From positions 73,714,706-73,778,705 of the forward strand of contig CM060174.1 of NCBI GenBank assembly GCA_030549775.1: a stretch of DNA of 64,000 nucleotides, in the 5' to 3' direction. The DNA comes from Tamarix chinensis. Its lineage: Eukaryota; Streptophyta; Magnoliopsida; Caryophyllales; Tamaricaceae. The notes under the pieces were generated by a model. The model was given only the letters and a program-made list of their open reading frames with translations, did not search any database and was not told the origin of the DNA. A program made the translations under genes and the position numbers. The stretch's first letter is position 1, and the number at the start of each line of letters is the position of its first letter. Below, piece after piece: positions 47,066 to 59,204 of the stretch.

Positions 47066-49548
47066 AGCTTAGGAAACGATTTTACCAAGATGTAAACAGA
47101 ACTACAAATTTATCCACTAGGTTTTGATATTCATTAATATTCAATGTTCTTCCCGTTAAATGTTACAAACTAAAAATTGTCATTATAGTAGAAGCTTAAA
47201 TACAAATACATGGATGTTACTGACACATTAAATATAAAGAATGTACAATTAATATCTAAACTATACCGGATAAACTCTATCAAGTGGCTATAGATATGTT
47301 TTGTTTTGATAGCAAAATTAAGTCCATTCGGTTATTTTTGAAATCATGATTACAAGGTTTCATATATAATCCAAATGAAAGACTGTTAGGTTATTTATCA
47401 AATATTAAACTTATACATGTGAGCAATTATGACTTGTGAACTATCACATCAGGTTAAATCCGTATAAAAATAATCCTCTCATTCCGGCTATAGTGTGGAC
47501 GCAGATCTCCAGCGTAGACACAAACAATTCGATATCCTGGATGGATCGAAACTTAGTAGCCTATTAGATGATAACTTACACTTGTGTGTCATGATCAGTA
47601 TTACGATAGAAAGTTAGGAGTACCCAAAATATAGATGATCAAAATTTATTATCTTTAAATACAAAAACTAAAATTTATTATATTATTAAATTTGATTCAT
47701 CCATTTAACAAACAAAATAAGCCCGTGCTAAATTTGTAGGGTCCTTTATTGAATAAGCGGAGCACAAGCTTTTGTTCGTGACCCAATTCGTTTAAAGGCT
47801 TGCAAACCTGCTCATTTATAATCTTATTAATATCCTTACTATATTTATAACTTAATAAAATCATGTGTTTTGGGATATAACTTAATGAGATCATTTGTCA
47901 ATGTTACGTAATGTTATATATATATATATAACTAGCTAGTCATTTGAGCTTGAATCAAGCTTACTTCTTAAACAAGCTAAATCGTCTAATGTGAATTTCT
48001 TTTCCTAAATAAGTTGAATTTTTAAACAAACTTGTAAACAAGTCGTATTATTGTTAAGTTTAAATGAATTAATTTGGTTTGATTCTCTAAAACAAGTTGA
48101 ACCAAATTAAACCGGTCACGATCCTTATTTGAGTTTAAATTAATGAGCTAAGCTAAATAGCCTGTGAGCCAATACGTGTTGAGCTTTTGTTCGTGAGACT
48201 CGATCAAGCTTGAAAATTAGAAAAATCAAATAATAATAATAATAATAAAATGGCTCGGCTCATTTACAACTATATGACAAACCAAATGAAACAAATGGAG
48301 TACATGTTGCTTCTAATAGATAAGTTTCATCATGATCTTCATCCCTACAAAGGTTTTTAGTTATATCATGCAAACAATTGAATAAAACAAATTAACAGCC
48401 CAAACCCTATGCAATATAAAGTACTACAATGTCAAACATTTTGAAGACTTTGTGCCAAAGTAAGGTCTCTAAAATTTGAGGAAAAATATAATTAAGTACT
48501 ATAAAGCAATCTTTTATAATTTATTTTTTAGATGAAGTACAAAAAGTTGTTAAAACTTCCAAAACAGATTAAAAAAAAACAAATAAAAATCTCAATTCAA
48601 ACTCCTTTAAACAAATTGCCATCCTTTTAACATTGTGCTTAAGCATGGTTACTAGTATATGAGCCTAGTGACGAGACTAAAATTCTATTCATGTTGGTGT
48701 CGCCGCATAATCGTTACACGAATAATATTTTATTTATAACATATGGTACATTACTATAAGATAATACAATTATATAATATATCAAAAAGAGTACGTTAAA
48801 AATTAAAGTATGACTATTTTTACAGATTAATTTCTTCAATAGTTTAACAAAAATGGAAATTAACATATGTAAAATATAATTGAATATAAATCACTAGGGC
48901 TATCATATATATTTTGTGGGTTTTGTTAAAAAAAAAATTGGCCCCTAAAATTAAAATGCATACATAGGCATCATTATCAAAAAATATATGATATATTGTA
49001 TAAAATAATCATGTTACAATAGTTGTCTTACAAATAAAGGAAGAAAAAATTCTCATAACTCCAAAACTAACCTCAAATATGACCTCGCTAACAAGGTTTT
49101 TCTGCAATTGCTTCTAATGCCGTGTAGTTCAACGATCAGGTAAATGACAAACACCAAACAAACCGAGAACCGTGAATCAAACAATCTAACAGAAAAATTA
49201 GATTTTAAACTCTAACTGCCGGAATTTTAAAACATTTTAAGTAGGCCATTGGATTTCAAATTATGTTATCAAAAAGTGTGGCATTAATTAAATTAACCCA
49301 AAAAAAAAAACCTTATTGGAAAAGAGTGGAAAGAATAAATAAAAGCAGGTAAAAGTTTTCAAAATAAATAAATAAATAAGACATTTTTCACAAACCTGTC
49401 ATTTGACACAAGCGCGTTCTTCCACTGCACCAAACGTGTTAGATTTTACAGGCAAGCTCTCATAGTATGTATCCGCTACTCTAATTGAGCTCTTCTTCGA
49501 GGCAGGCCTTTTAAATTCGGAGACTCCCTATGAGTATTCATCTTACAC
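47066..49548. other. Intergenic, repeat-like patches only
   Basis: 47690-48270 contains repeated agcttttgttcgtgag, caagcttac and aacaagtcgt-like motifs in both orientations, resembling low-complexity subterminal sequence of some DNA transposons. Ends were not found. A (TA)n of about 9 units lies near 47918. The remainder is AT-rich without recognisable genes. Confidence 0.4.
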
Positions 49549-49776
49549 ATGACCTTCAACGGGCCCGAAACAAAGACCATCACATTGCTCTGCACCATGG
49601 TGCTTAGCTATGTCGCTATCGGCTTCCTCCTGGACTTTCTCGTGCCGTTATCTTTCTTTCTATACCACATCTTTTTGTCTATAGACTCCACACCATCTTT
49701 GATTTCACCAACTTGTAAGGTAATCATTCAAGAAAATAATGATGCTTCGCTCACTATAGTGTCGCCACGTAGGTAG
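49549..49776 (+). CDS. Short hypothetical frame, membrane-like
   Basis: A 75-codon ATG frame lies in a patch that is clearly less AT-rich than its surroundings. Residues about 11-45 (TLLCTMVLSYVAIGFLLDFL and the next stretch) are strongly hydrophobic and could form one or two membrane segments. I recognise no family. It may be a fragment of an older gene or a chance frame. There is no evidence of splicing or a promoter. Confidence 0.2.
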   Translation: MTFNGPETKTITLLCTMVLSYVAIGFLLDFLVPLSFFLYHIFLSIDSTPSLISPTCKVIIQENNDASLTIVSPRR

Positions 49777-50259
49777 GGCTAGGTTGTTTGATGTATGTTT
49801 GCTTGGTTTTGCCTAGATATATGATTGATAGTCCTTCCAAATCCTTGACGAGGGAAATGGTTCTCGGTAAGGGAAGTGACCTCAAGTGATCGAGGATCGG
49901 CAAAACCACCACACCATCGTAGTAAAAGTTACATATAAGAGAAAAGTCATTGAAAAGAAATACTAGTTATTGTATCATTAATGTTAATTAGTACTTTTAC
50001 CGAAATCAAAGTTAGTGATATTTTTTTAGGTGTTTAGAGTCCAATAAGAGAATTTAAGTTTAGGGTTAGATATTTTTTAGGGTTTTAGATTTGTAGAAAA
50101 TATTTGAGAAATTATTTGTGAACGAGGAGGGAATGGAGATGGGATCTATGTTACATGTCCAAAACAAAATCTATTTTCTTTTAATAATTTGTATCATTAT
50201 ATATATATTTTTTAAATTATATAAAAAACAGTAACAAAGGAGATAAATTATTTGGTTTT
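49777..50259. other. Intergenic, nothing recognised
   Basis: No supported feature. It leads into LTR-like sequence. Confidence 0.4.
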
Positions 50260-52430
50260 GGGTGTGAATTTTGAGAACATTTCTGGATTTTGAAGACATT
50301 TTATTAATTTGTGGCCCTTAAGACTATGAAGTTCTTGCTGGGAAGTATTGTTTAAATAGATCACTTTTAAGACTTCTTAAAACCTTAATTGTGGGTTTCA
50401 ACTCTGTAATGCTATTTAAGAGCTTTTAAACATGCGGACTTTCGATAATTTTCTATAAAATGTAAAAATATGTTTTTACCACTTCTTTATATTCTAACTT
50501 GTTATTCAAGGTATTTAAGAGAAATTATGTGAAGAAACTTTTTATTTTGTGCTTAGATGCATTTATTTTTGCACGTTCCCAAAAATTTCATATACATTTC
50601 TAGTAACCTCAGATCAAAATTTTAAATTCCTACTCGATGGTCATGAAAATTATATCTTTGGTCTCAAATAATTCTAAATAATATTTGAAAATTTTAATAA
50701 TTTTTTAAATTTTTATTCACATTTATTATGAATTGTTGGTATAGATTTGATCTCTACCTTTGGGACCTTATTTTATTTACTTTTTATTAACAAAAAGTCA
50801 TGAAAAGTTACATGTGACATCAAAGTTATATTTTTAGCATCATTTTAATTTTTTATGAAATTTAGAGCTTGTTTGCCATTTATTTTATGTTTCTCATTTT
50901 TCTTATGTTTTGAACTCTATATTGGCTCTTTTAGTTATCTAAAATTTGTACAACTTTGGAGATCACTATCTTTTGATATTTTTGAGTAATTGATCACTTA
51001 AAAATAATTTATTTCAAGTCATAACAATTTCAGAATTTATTTACTAATATTTTGGTATAATTCCTTATTGAAGAGTATTTTTCCTTCCTTAAATCCTACC
51101 TACTCTACACAAGATCTACTATAAGCTTCTAACTTGTCTTATGGGATCCAAAAAAATCCATCTAAGGCCAAAAGGGATGACACCATCTACACTCTTCTTC
51201 TTAATGAATTCAAACCTTATCCAATAACCAAAAAATAAAATATGTAATGATTACTTTTTACTATTAAAAGAATCAAAGTCTTCTACTACAGTCAACCTAC
51301 CACTAATCTCACCCATTCACCCCAAATTCCTCACCATTGACCTCTTCTCTTCCCTCCTCCTCATCCTTCTCCACTCTGTCACTCTCCCCTCTATTTTAAA
51401 GCCAAAATGAAGCTCCACCACCACAACCAAGATTGGGAAAGTCTCTAAAATCTTATTATTTTAAGCTTTCTTATCTTATATCTAGATAATATAAAGTATA
51501 ACCAAAGTGAGTTGTGGAGTTTTTAATAATTCATGGTTTAGTTAGAGGTTATAAGGGTAAGCTATTATGATTTCTTTTGGGTGCACATTAATTTCTCTTA
51601 ATTAGTTTGGTATAAAGACTTTTCTATGATTTTATAAAGTATTCAAAGAAGGTTGGTGTTTTGTGTGTAGTGTGAGTTAGGTGTGGAATCCTACTCATTT
51701 TGGAGCTTTATTTTTCTAAATTAAGGTAAGACCTTTCTTACTCTCACTAAACATAGGTTGTGTGTTGCGAAGTATATCCTCGAGTATGGAAGCGTTATGG
51801 CTCTTTTATCTTGTTTGGGTTATGTTAATGAATGATTTGAACTTAAGCATGAAAAATGGTGTTGTATAAGTGTATATAATATGTTATGTTGGTGTAAGAA
51901 ACAAGAGATATATGATTTTGGAGTATTTTGGATATGTTAAATTAATTTGATTCTTTTTTTCATGTTTGAAAAGTATATTTGATAAGGTGAGCGTATGTTG
52001 AGTATGTAATGTTTAAAAAGTTGTTGGAGAATGATGTTTTGAAAATGAAAACATGAGATGTATTGTATACTTATAAATCTATGCATTTTGTGGAAGTATA
52101 AATCAAAATAATGGAAAATGAAGTGTGTGTGATGTGTGTGACATTCGGCCGACAAGCATTAATGATGTTATATTTGTATTTTTCTACTTTTAAGCATTCA
52201 TGCTCATTGATATATTTAGGCTCAATTTGATACATAATACATTGATATTCTAGTTAATATGGCAACAAATATGATTATAATCCTTAAGGGGAAAAAAAGA
52301 AATTTATGTGCAAATCCTAAAATTTGAGAACATATTTGTGACCATCATGTTTGTAACATGTAATTTGTGAAATAAAAATGGTTGGGGCTGATGTGTATGC
52401 CTTAATAAGGCTATAAAATGGGAAATGGTC
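50260..52430 (+). mobile_element. Element K: probable long-LTR fragment
   Basis: In + orientation there is a pyrimidine-rich leader (51290-51420, with cctcctcatccttctcc and tattttaaagcc). Further on, aaggtaagacctttcttact near 51724 matches the GTAAG...CTTAC hairpin of elements D and E at the equivalent place. Neither end was fixed. It abuts the 3' end of element D near 52430. Assignment rests on layout rather than a clear end-to-end match. Confidence 0.4.
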
Positions 52431-54623
52431 ACTACCAAAAATGTTTCTTTTTAAAAAAGTGCAAAAGTGAAAAATACTAACCATACTTAGGAAAAACGGG
52501 GTACCACTGTTGTATCTAAAAAAGGATAGACATCAACTACCTATCCTATAATAGATATAAGGCTAAAAACCAAACCAACCAAATTAAAGTAGAGTGCGCA
52601 AGATCGGTCACACAAATATTTAAAAGAAAAGTTTACAACATGGAACCTTGATGACCCCCGATATAGTAAAATACAAGGATAATTATTAACTAAGAATACA
52701 TGGCTATTATAGTACAAAATAAGTTAGTCTAACCCCAAAACCATGGTCCATAATATAACATAAAAAAAACTTCGGTTTTCCACGCTCTCATGCCCTGAAC
52801 CCAAGATGAGGTAGGTCCATAACTAGCCATCCCCAAAAACCTACACGACTCTTTGCTCATAGGAATGAGCAGGTGACCGAGAAAACGAGCACATCAATAA
52901 TCTACGTATTGAGTGAGCCAAGTTACCTCCTCAACAGAAGTCACAAGCATACAAGGTTCTATCATGTCACAAGAATCATACTTAACACACATCATAACAA
53001 AGCCATAATTGAATGTACCTATTATATCATGATCAAGTAATGCATTAGGATTTACTATCATGTATAACTCAAGCAACTCATAATGTATCATGCTTATGTT
53101 CATAGTATACTATCATAGGTAGTCACACACTTATATTAAGCAGGTTATCCAAATGAACACAAGGGTTTATTTCCCAACTTACTCAATCAATTAGGTTATT
53201 CCCCTATAGTTAGTATATCTCTTTCTTATCCTTTTCTTTATCTGCTAATTCTACCACATCCTTATTTTATTCTCACTCCAATTACTAAATCCATTTCTTA
53301 TCCATATCCTTATATAATTCATCATCATGTCATTCATTCCAATTATTCATTCAAAAAATTACTTAAGTATTCATTCCAACTTTTTATCATTATTATTATC
53401 ATCCGGCTATTTATTCCAATCATTATACAATTATTCATCATCGAACGATGGATTGTGCACCGCCCTATGGTCTCACATACTATGGAAGCCTATCCAAACC
53501 AAGGGATATAAAGTCTAGGCCAAAGCCAATCACCACAATGGACATAAGTCTAGGCCGAATCCAACCACCTACATAACCAAACCTTTTAGTATCAATACCC
53601 CCTAGTGCATCATTAGTGTCTAGAATAGGTAAGGCACTGATATCTACTAGGAACCTACCCAAAGGCGAAGCCCGAAGGCTCTAATAAACTCTCGAAGGCA
53701 GACTAACCCCCACCAACTAATCAAGGATTTGGCAAGCCAAACCCATACACAACTCAATTTTATTTCACTTTATGTGATTAGTATAGTATTCATGAGGTCA
53801 CATGATCACACAAGGCTCATACAAAAAGTAAGCAAGAAATTCACATATTTCTTCCATATTAATCATTTCCATCCCCAACCATATGCGAGATTTCCATTTA
53901 TTTTTGTTCATTATTAACCATACCTATCATATTAGTCTATCCAAAACACATTCCGTATTCCATTACCTTTTTTTCTCAAAACCGTCACATTTCATTTGTG
54001 ATGCACCCATTAGACCTTTACATCATATGTGTCACAGTCCATTTAATCCATCCATTAGGTAATTGATCCATGGCAATATATGTATTTTATCCATTAAATA
54101 GTCATATAACAATTCCATGTACAATCTCAAAGCATATCTAAACTGAGAAGAACAAAATCACACAAACTAGCCAAACCAGTGGATTGCCTCAGGCCGACCA
54201 GTCGATTGGTTTGGCTCAATCAGACCAGACTTTTCTCAAATCGATCGATCGGTTTAGACAAACTAGTAGACTATTCATAGACCAGTCAATCGTTATACCC
54301 AACCAGTCAATGGGTTTAATCCAAGATCAAAATTAAGGTCTCTACAGGCCTACCAGTTGATGAGTTGGGTCAGCTAGTCGACTGTTCCAAGAACAAGTCG
54401 ATTGATTTGCCCTCCAACAGCTCCAAACAATCATTTTTATGCATAGCATGCTTATAGTTCTTTATCATACCACATTGAAACATTTTCTAACATCACATAA
54501 ATCATTTATAGCTTACAATAGTTGCATATTTTACCATTACACATCACAGCCTAATATTTTCTCAGGTTCATGCTTTTCTCTCAAAATGCACAGTCTAACC
54601 ATTCAATATCATTTGTGTAAAGC
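52430..54623 (-). mobile_element. Element D, 3' part (minus strand)
   Basis: In reverse complement it matches element E from its distal palindrome cluster to near its 3' end. Examples are ctaggccaaagccaatcacc, cacatactatggaagcctat and ctatcctataatagatataa, each with an inverted counterpart in E at 33950-35080. The terminal 20-25 bp of the LTR is not recognisable at 52430. The palindrome cluster is at 54183-54415. It is separated from the 5' part by element J. Confidence 0.75.
54183..54415. repeat. Palindrome cluster 2 of element D
   Basis: Units include gaccagtcgattggtttgg, atcgatcgatcggttt, accagtcaatcgttat, accagttgatgagttggg and agctagtcgactgttcc. Confidence 0.8.
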
Positions 54624-54734
54624 TATATATATATATATATATAGAAACAGTATCATATACGAACTTTTTAACTGTACAAATGTAGGAACCATTTGTATCC
54701 GTTGGATCAAAAATATATGGACCGTTGATCTGAT

Positions 54735-55340
54735 ATACAAAAGTCGTGACTCCCGTGCGGCGTGCGCTTCCTTTCTCCCGTCTCTCTGGTTCGTTTGTGC
54801 CGTTCCCAAGCCCACCTTCTTCCCCCCTGCTCGTGTTTCTACTATTTGTCGATCGTCGATACTCACTGCGCTGTCTGCCTCGCTCTCTCCGGTCGCCGTC
54901 ACTTGCTCTCCTTCGCCAGATTTAGCTCTGCACATCTCCATCGCCGTCGATCTATCACTCGGAGCCGCGTCTCGACATCTCCGTTCCTCCTCCTCTTTTT
55001 ATCCATCAAAATCTCTCCCTGTCCATCGCTAGTTGTCGATGTGCATAAATCCATCGTTCCTTCTCCGTCCGCATCTCTCTTTCGCTTCCTTCCATTGTCT
55101 TCGAAGTGCCTTGCCTTTTCTCTCTACGCCGCCTATATCTGTGTGTCACTGTCCTGTTTCCATTGTCGTGCGAAGAAATTTCGCGTTGTGTGCAAACAGA
55201 TCTAGTAGACAACGACAATTGCGGTAAGCGAATTTCTTGTTTTTGTGCCGGTGTTCATTTTTGTTTTCTGCTTGTTCTATTGATGTGTAGCAGCAAAGGG
55301 ACGGGTTGACCTTCAGCTGGATTCGACATGGATCAGCGGA
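54735..55340 (+). pseudogene. Captured leader exon-like segment in element J
   Basis: This segment is rich in CG and CTC compared with everything around it, like a plant 5' leader: ctctccggtcgccgtcactt, ctccatcgccgtcgatctat. It ends in acaattgcg followed by gtaagcg, a good splice donor at about 55224. About 60 bp on, gtgtag precedes cagcaaaggg, a possible acceptor. The first ATG beyond is at about 55328 (MDQRIKICEF, then a stop). Several overlapping frames of 64-197 codons exist on both strands, but their content is Ser/Arg-rich with no recognisable domain. A captured gene start is the favoured reading. Confidence 0.45.
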
Positions 55341-56160
55341 TTAAGATTTGTGAATTTTGATTCTGTTTTTTTGGTTCTTATATGTTTTTTGTAATCAATT
55401 TTTTGATGGCAATGTTGATACTCTGATTATCAATGCTGATTGTTGTAATTAATTTTTTGATGGCAATGTTGATGCTCTAGATTCTTTGTGTTGGGAATGT
55501 TGTATTCTGTTGTGGATGGATTAATTATCAATGCTGATTGTTTGGTGGCTGTAGGTTAGTCTGATTAATCATGTGGATGGATTAATGCTACTGTGATTAG
55601 TAATAATGATTGTAATGTTACTGAAATTAGTATGTAATTAATGAAATTTCAGGCTTTGAATCTGGCCTGGAGGATAAGAAAATCATAAGCAAATGCACTG
55701 AAGATTTGTGGTGATGGTGGTGCAGGGCAGGGCAGGGGTGTCCTATTTTGGGAGAGAGGGTTAGGGAGGTTAGTTTGAGGTAGGCAAATTTTGCAGGTTA
55801 GTTTGAGATGGCTGGAACCAATTTTTTTTTTTAAATCCTTACATCAAATTGTAACTAATGTCAATTTTTTATATTTGAATGACAGATTTTGGAATGAAAG
55901 ATTGGAGTTAGATGTAATTTTTTGTTCAACTTCATGAAGGTATTGGTTAATGATGATTTTCATTGTATTTTAGATGATAGTGGAAGGTTTCATTTCAAAC
56001 TTGTGTAAGATTCAATTTAAGGAATTGTCAAATTTCAAATCATGGAGGATTTTTTTTTTTCATTCTCATATTGTATAACTAAATTAATGTATATTTGATT
56101 AGTATGTTTCTTTCTTTTGTTGAAACATGCATGCCTTTAGATGGAAATTAGATGGTTTAG
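55341..56160. other. AT-rich part of element J
   Basis: Intron-like T- and G-rich sequence with repeated attaattatcaatgctgatt and ttttttgatggcaatgttga (each twice near 55400-55540). No gene. Confidence 0.45.
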
Positions 56161-56161
56161 A

Positions 56162-57369
56162 GTTTAGTAGGTTTAGGTTTGTAGGGCTTGGGGTTTAGGG
56201 TTAGGGTTCATGGTTTATGGTTTAGAGGGTTAGAGGATTTGGGGTTTAGAGGGTTTAGGGTTTAGGGTTTAGAGGGTTTAGATGGTTTAGGGTTTAGGGT
56301 TTAGAGGGTTTATGGTTTAGGGTTTAGAGGGTTTAGGGTTTAGGGTTTATATGGTTTAGGGTTTAGGGTTTAGAGTGTTTAGGGTTTAGGGTTTAGGATT
56401 TAGGGTTTAGGGTTTAGGGTTTATGGTTTATTGTTTAGGGTTTAGGGTTTAGATGGTTTAGGGTTTAGGGTTAGGGTTTAGAGGGTTTAGGGTTTAGGGT
56501 TTAGGGTTTAGGGTTTAGGGTTAGGGTTTAGAGGGTTTAGGGTTTAGGGTTTAGAGGGTTTAGGGTTTAGGGTTTAGAGGGTTTAGGGTTTAGGGTTTAG
56601 GGTTTAGGGTTTAGAGGGTTTAGGGTTTAGGGTTTAGGGTTTAGAGGGTTTAGGGTTTAGGGTTTAGGGTTAGGGTTTAGAGGGTTTAGGGTTTAGGGTT
56701 TAGGGTTTAGGGTTTAGGGTTTAGGGTTTAGAGGGTTTAGGGTTTAGGGTTTAGGGTTTAGAGGGTTTAGGGTTTAGGGTTTAGGGTTTAGAGGGTTTAG
56801 GGTGTAGGGTTTAGGGTTTAGAGGGTTTAGGGTTTAGGGTTTAGGGTTTAGAGGGTTTAGGGTTTAGGGTTTAGGGTTAGGGTTTAGAGGGTTTAGGGTT
56901 TAGGGGGTTTAGGGTTTAGGGTTTAGGGTTTAGGGTTTAGAGGGTTAAGGGTTTAGGGTTTAGGGTTTAGGGTTTAGGGTTTAGGGTTTAGAGGGTTAAG
57001 GGTTTAGGGTTCAGAGGGTTTAGGGTTTAGGGTTTAGAGGGTTTAGGGTTTAGGGTTTAGGGTTTAGGGGGCTTATGGTTTAGGGTTTAGGGGGTTTAGG
57101 GTTTAGGGTTTAGGGTTTAGGGTTTAGAGGGTTTAGGGTTTAGGGTTTAGGGTTTAGAGGGTTTAGGGTTTAGGGTTTAGGGTTTAGGGTTTAGGGTTTA
57201 GGGTTTAGATGGTTTAGGGTTTATGGTTTAGGGTTTAGGGTTTAGGGTTTAGAGGGTTTAGGGTTTAGGGTTTAGGGTTTAGAGGGTTTAGGGTTTAGGG
57301 TTTAGAGGGTTTAGGGTTTAGGGTTTAGGGTTTAGGGTTTAGAGGGTTTAGGGTTTAAGGTTTAGAGGG
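56162..57369 (+). repeat. Interstitial telomere-type (TTTAGGG)n array
   Basis: About 1.2 kb of the plant telomere heptamer in + orientation, interrupted by tttagaggg (9-bp), ttaggg (6-bp) and tttagatgg variants. For long stretches the order is three TTTAGGG plus one TTTAGAGGG, a 30-bp higher-order unit (for example 56740-56870). It lies inside element J, far from any sequence suggesting a chromosome end. Confidence 0.97.
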
Positions 57370-58060
57370 TTCATGGTTCAGGGTTCAGGGTTCAGGGTTC
57401 AGGGTTAGGGGTTCAGGGTTTAGGGTTCAGGGTGCAGGGTTAGGGGTTCAGGGTTCAGGGTTCAGGGTTCAGGGTTCAGGGTTAGGGGTTCAGGGTTCAG
57501 GGTTCAGGGTTCAGGGTTCAGGGTTTGGGGTTCAGGGTTAGGGGTTCAAGGTTCAGGGTTCAGGGTTCAGGGTTTGGGGTTCAGGGTTAGGGGTTCAGGT
57601 TCAGGGTTCAGGGTTCAGGTTCAGGGTTCAGGGTTAGGGGTTCAGGGTTTAGGGTTCAGGGTTCAGGGTTCAGGGTTCAGGGTTCAGGGTTAGGGGTTCA
57701 GGTTCAGGGTTCAGGGTTCAGGGTTAGGGGTTCGGGGTTCAGGGTTCAGGGTTCAGGGTTCAGGGTTCAGGGTTCAGGGTTCATGGTTCATGGTTCAGGG
57801 TTCAGGGTTCAGGGTTAGGGGTTCAGGGTTCAGGGTTCAGGGTTTGGGGTTCAGGGTTAGGGGTTCAGGGTTCAGGGTTCAGGGTTCAGGTTCTGGGTTC
57901 AGGGTTCTGGGTTCTGGGTTCAGGGTTCAGGGTTCAGGGTTCAGGGTTCTGGGTTCTGGGTTCTGGGTTCGGGTTCAGGGTTCAGGGTTCTGGGTTCAGG
58001 GTTCACGGTTCAGGGTTCAGGGTTAGGGGTTCAGGGTTTAGGTTTAGAGGGTTTAGAGGT
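57370..58060 (+). repeat. (TTCAGGG)n variant array
   Basis: It follows the telomere-type array directly. The heptamer changes to TTCAGGG, with recurrent ttaggggttcaggg junctions and, after 57880, TTCTGGG variants. A 78-codon frame at 57790-58026 simply translates the heptamer (VQGSGFR-type repeats) and is not a gene. Confidence 0.95.
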
Positions 58061-58202
58061 TTGGATATTTGGTTTGGATATTGGTTTGGATTAATTTTTT
58101 GGTTTGGTATTAGTAAAATCTTGAATGTGATTAATTTTTGATCCAATGGATGAGATTAGTTCCTATGTTTGTATATTAATTATAGTTTGTATGTGACCCC
58201 TC

Positions 58203-58205
<3 letters not shown>

Positions 58206-58261
<56 letters not shown>
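58206..58261. repeat. (TA)n microsatellite at right edge of element J
   Basis: About 28 TA units between tcccc and accaacat. The matching left tract is at 54624-54643. Confidence 0.95.
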
Positions 58262-58263
<2 letters not shown>

Positions 58264-58724
58264 AACATATACATTAAACTTTAAGAATTCCATAACATGC
58301 AAGCTTAATCACAATACATTTCAGAAGTAAGAATGACTTACTTGATGCAGAAAAAACTTTTCTTAAACAAGAAAGCTCAACTGGTGAATTAATCAACTTT
58401 TTTAAAACCTAAAAACAACAAGTTTAACTCATAAATCCATAAATGTTTTTTTTACAAATCCAAACTTGAAATAGAAAATAAAAAATTAACATACCACACC
58501 CAAAGGAAAATATAGGATAATTCTGCTAAACCACTCAACCTTTTTTTTCTCTAAATCTAACTCTTTCTTACTTAACAATTAAAACAAGAGGGAGCTAGAG
58601 AAACAATAAGAAGAGAAAAATAATTTGAATGCAAAGATCGAAGTGAAGAGGGAAAAGGTGAATGCTAGATAGTTAGAGTATATCAGTGGCTGAAAGAAAG
58701 GTGAATGGAAGGGGTGATTAGGTC

Positions 58725-58732
58725 TATTTATA
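58725..58732 (-). promoter_or_regulatory. TATA box of element D
   Basis: Minus strand TATAAATA in gctataaatagacc, about 770 bp from the LTR start, the same relative place as in element E. Confidence 0.55.
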
Positions 58733-59204
58733 GCAAAAAAATGGGTACAAATCATAAGTGTGGTAAGAAACAAACTGAAAACCCCAATTCTTACCATTTG
58801 AATTTGATATTTCATCCAAGATATGTTGACCTATCCTTCATAGCTTAAATGGTGATTTTGGAGGAGCGTAGGTTAATTAGTCTAGAAATACAATACACAA
58901 GAGGAAAAATGGAAGGTCAACATGGAAGAAATCTCCTAGCTATACAGAATCAAGTCTCACATCAAAACAATGATCCCATAAATGTACAGAGGAGAGAGAT
59001 GGAAGAAGAAAAAGATGAGGTCATCTCCCCTATCAATTGTCCCAATCGACTCCTTAGATTTATTTGAGTTAGTATTTTTGGGCCAAATGCATCATAAGAA
59101 AAGTTAAGAGTCTTTTAGGAATAATTTAGAATGGTTTATCAATGTTCTATTTTAGTATAAGAAAAGTTTCCAAAAAATTAAGTTTGAAAAATATAATCAG
59201 CTTG

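Larger units (their letters stand above)
54624..58261. mobile_element. Element J: inverted-repeat element in (TA)n with telomere-type arrays
   Basis: An insertion of about 3.6 kb in element D, bounded on both sides by TA microsatellite (54624-54643 and 58206-58261). Inside lie inverted ends. The left end (54640-54714) has catatacgaact, tacaaatgtaggaac and ccgttggatcaaaaat. The right end (58133-58210), read inward, has cacatacaaact, tacaaacataggaac and ccattggatcaaaaat. Contents in order: a GC- and pyrimidine-rich leader-like segment, AT-rich sequence, a TTTAGGG array, a TTCAGGG array and the right end. No transposase seen. Its TA-microsatellite setting recalls the rice Micron elements, but the family is unknown. 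Confidence 0.75.

Noticed and set aside
47690..48270. DNA transposon with agcttgttcgtgagct-type subterminal repeats
   Set aside because: Motifs are suggestive, but no ends or duplications were found.
54439..55227. Overlapping frames of up to 197 codons on both strands
   Set aside because: No domain is recognisable; the frames cross the edge of element J and overlap each other, so the segment is more likely a captured non-coding leader.
57790..58026. 78-codon frame of Gly/Phe/Val/Gln heptads
   Set aside because: It is a direct translation of the TTCAGGG array.
56162..58060. A true chromosome end
   Set aside because: Ordinary LTR sequence continues on both sides and the array is degenerate and enclosed by inverted repeats, so it is interstitial.
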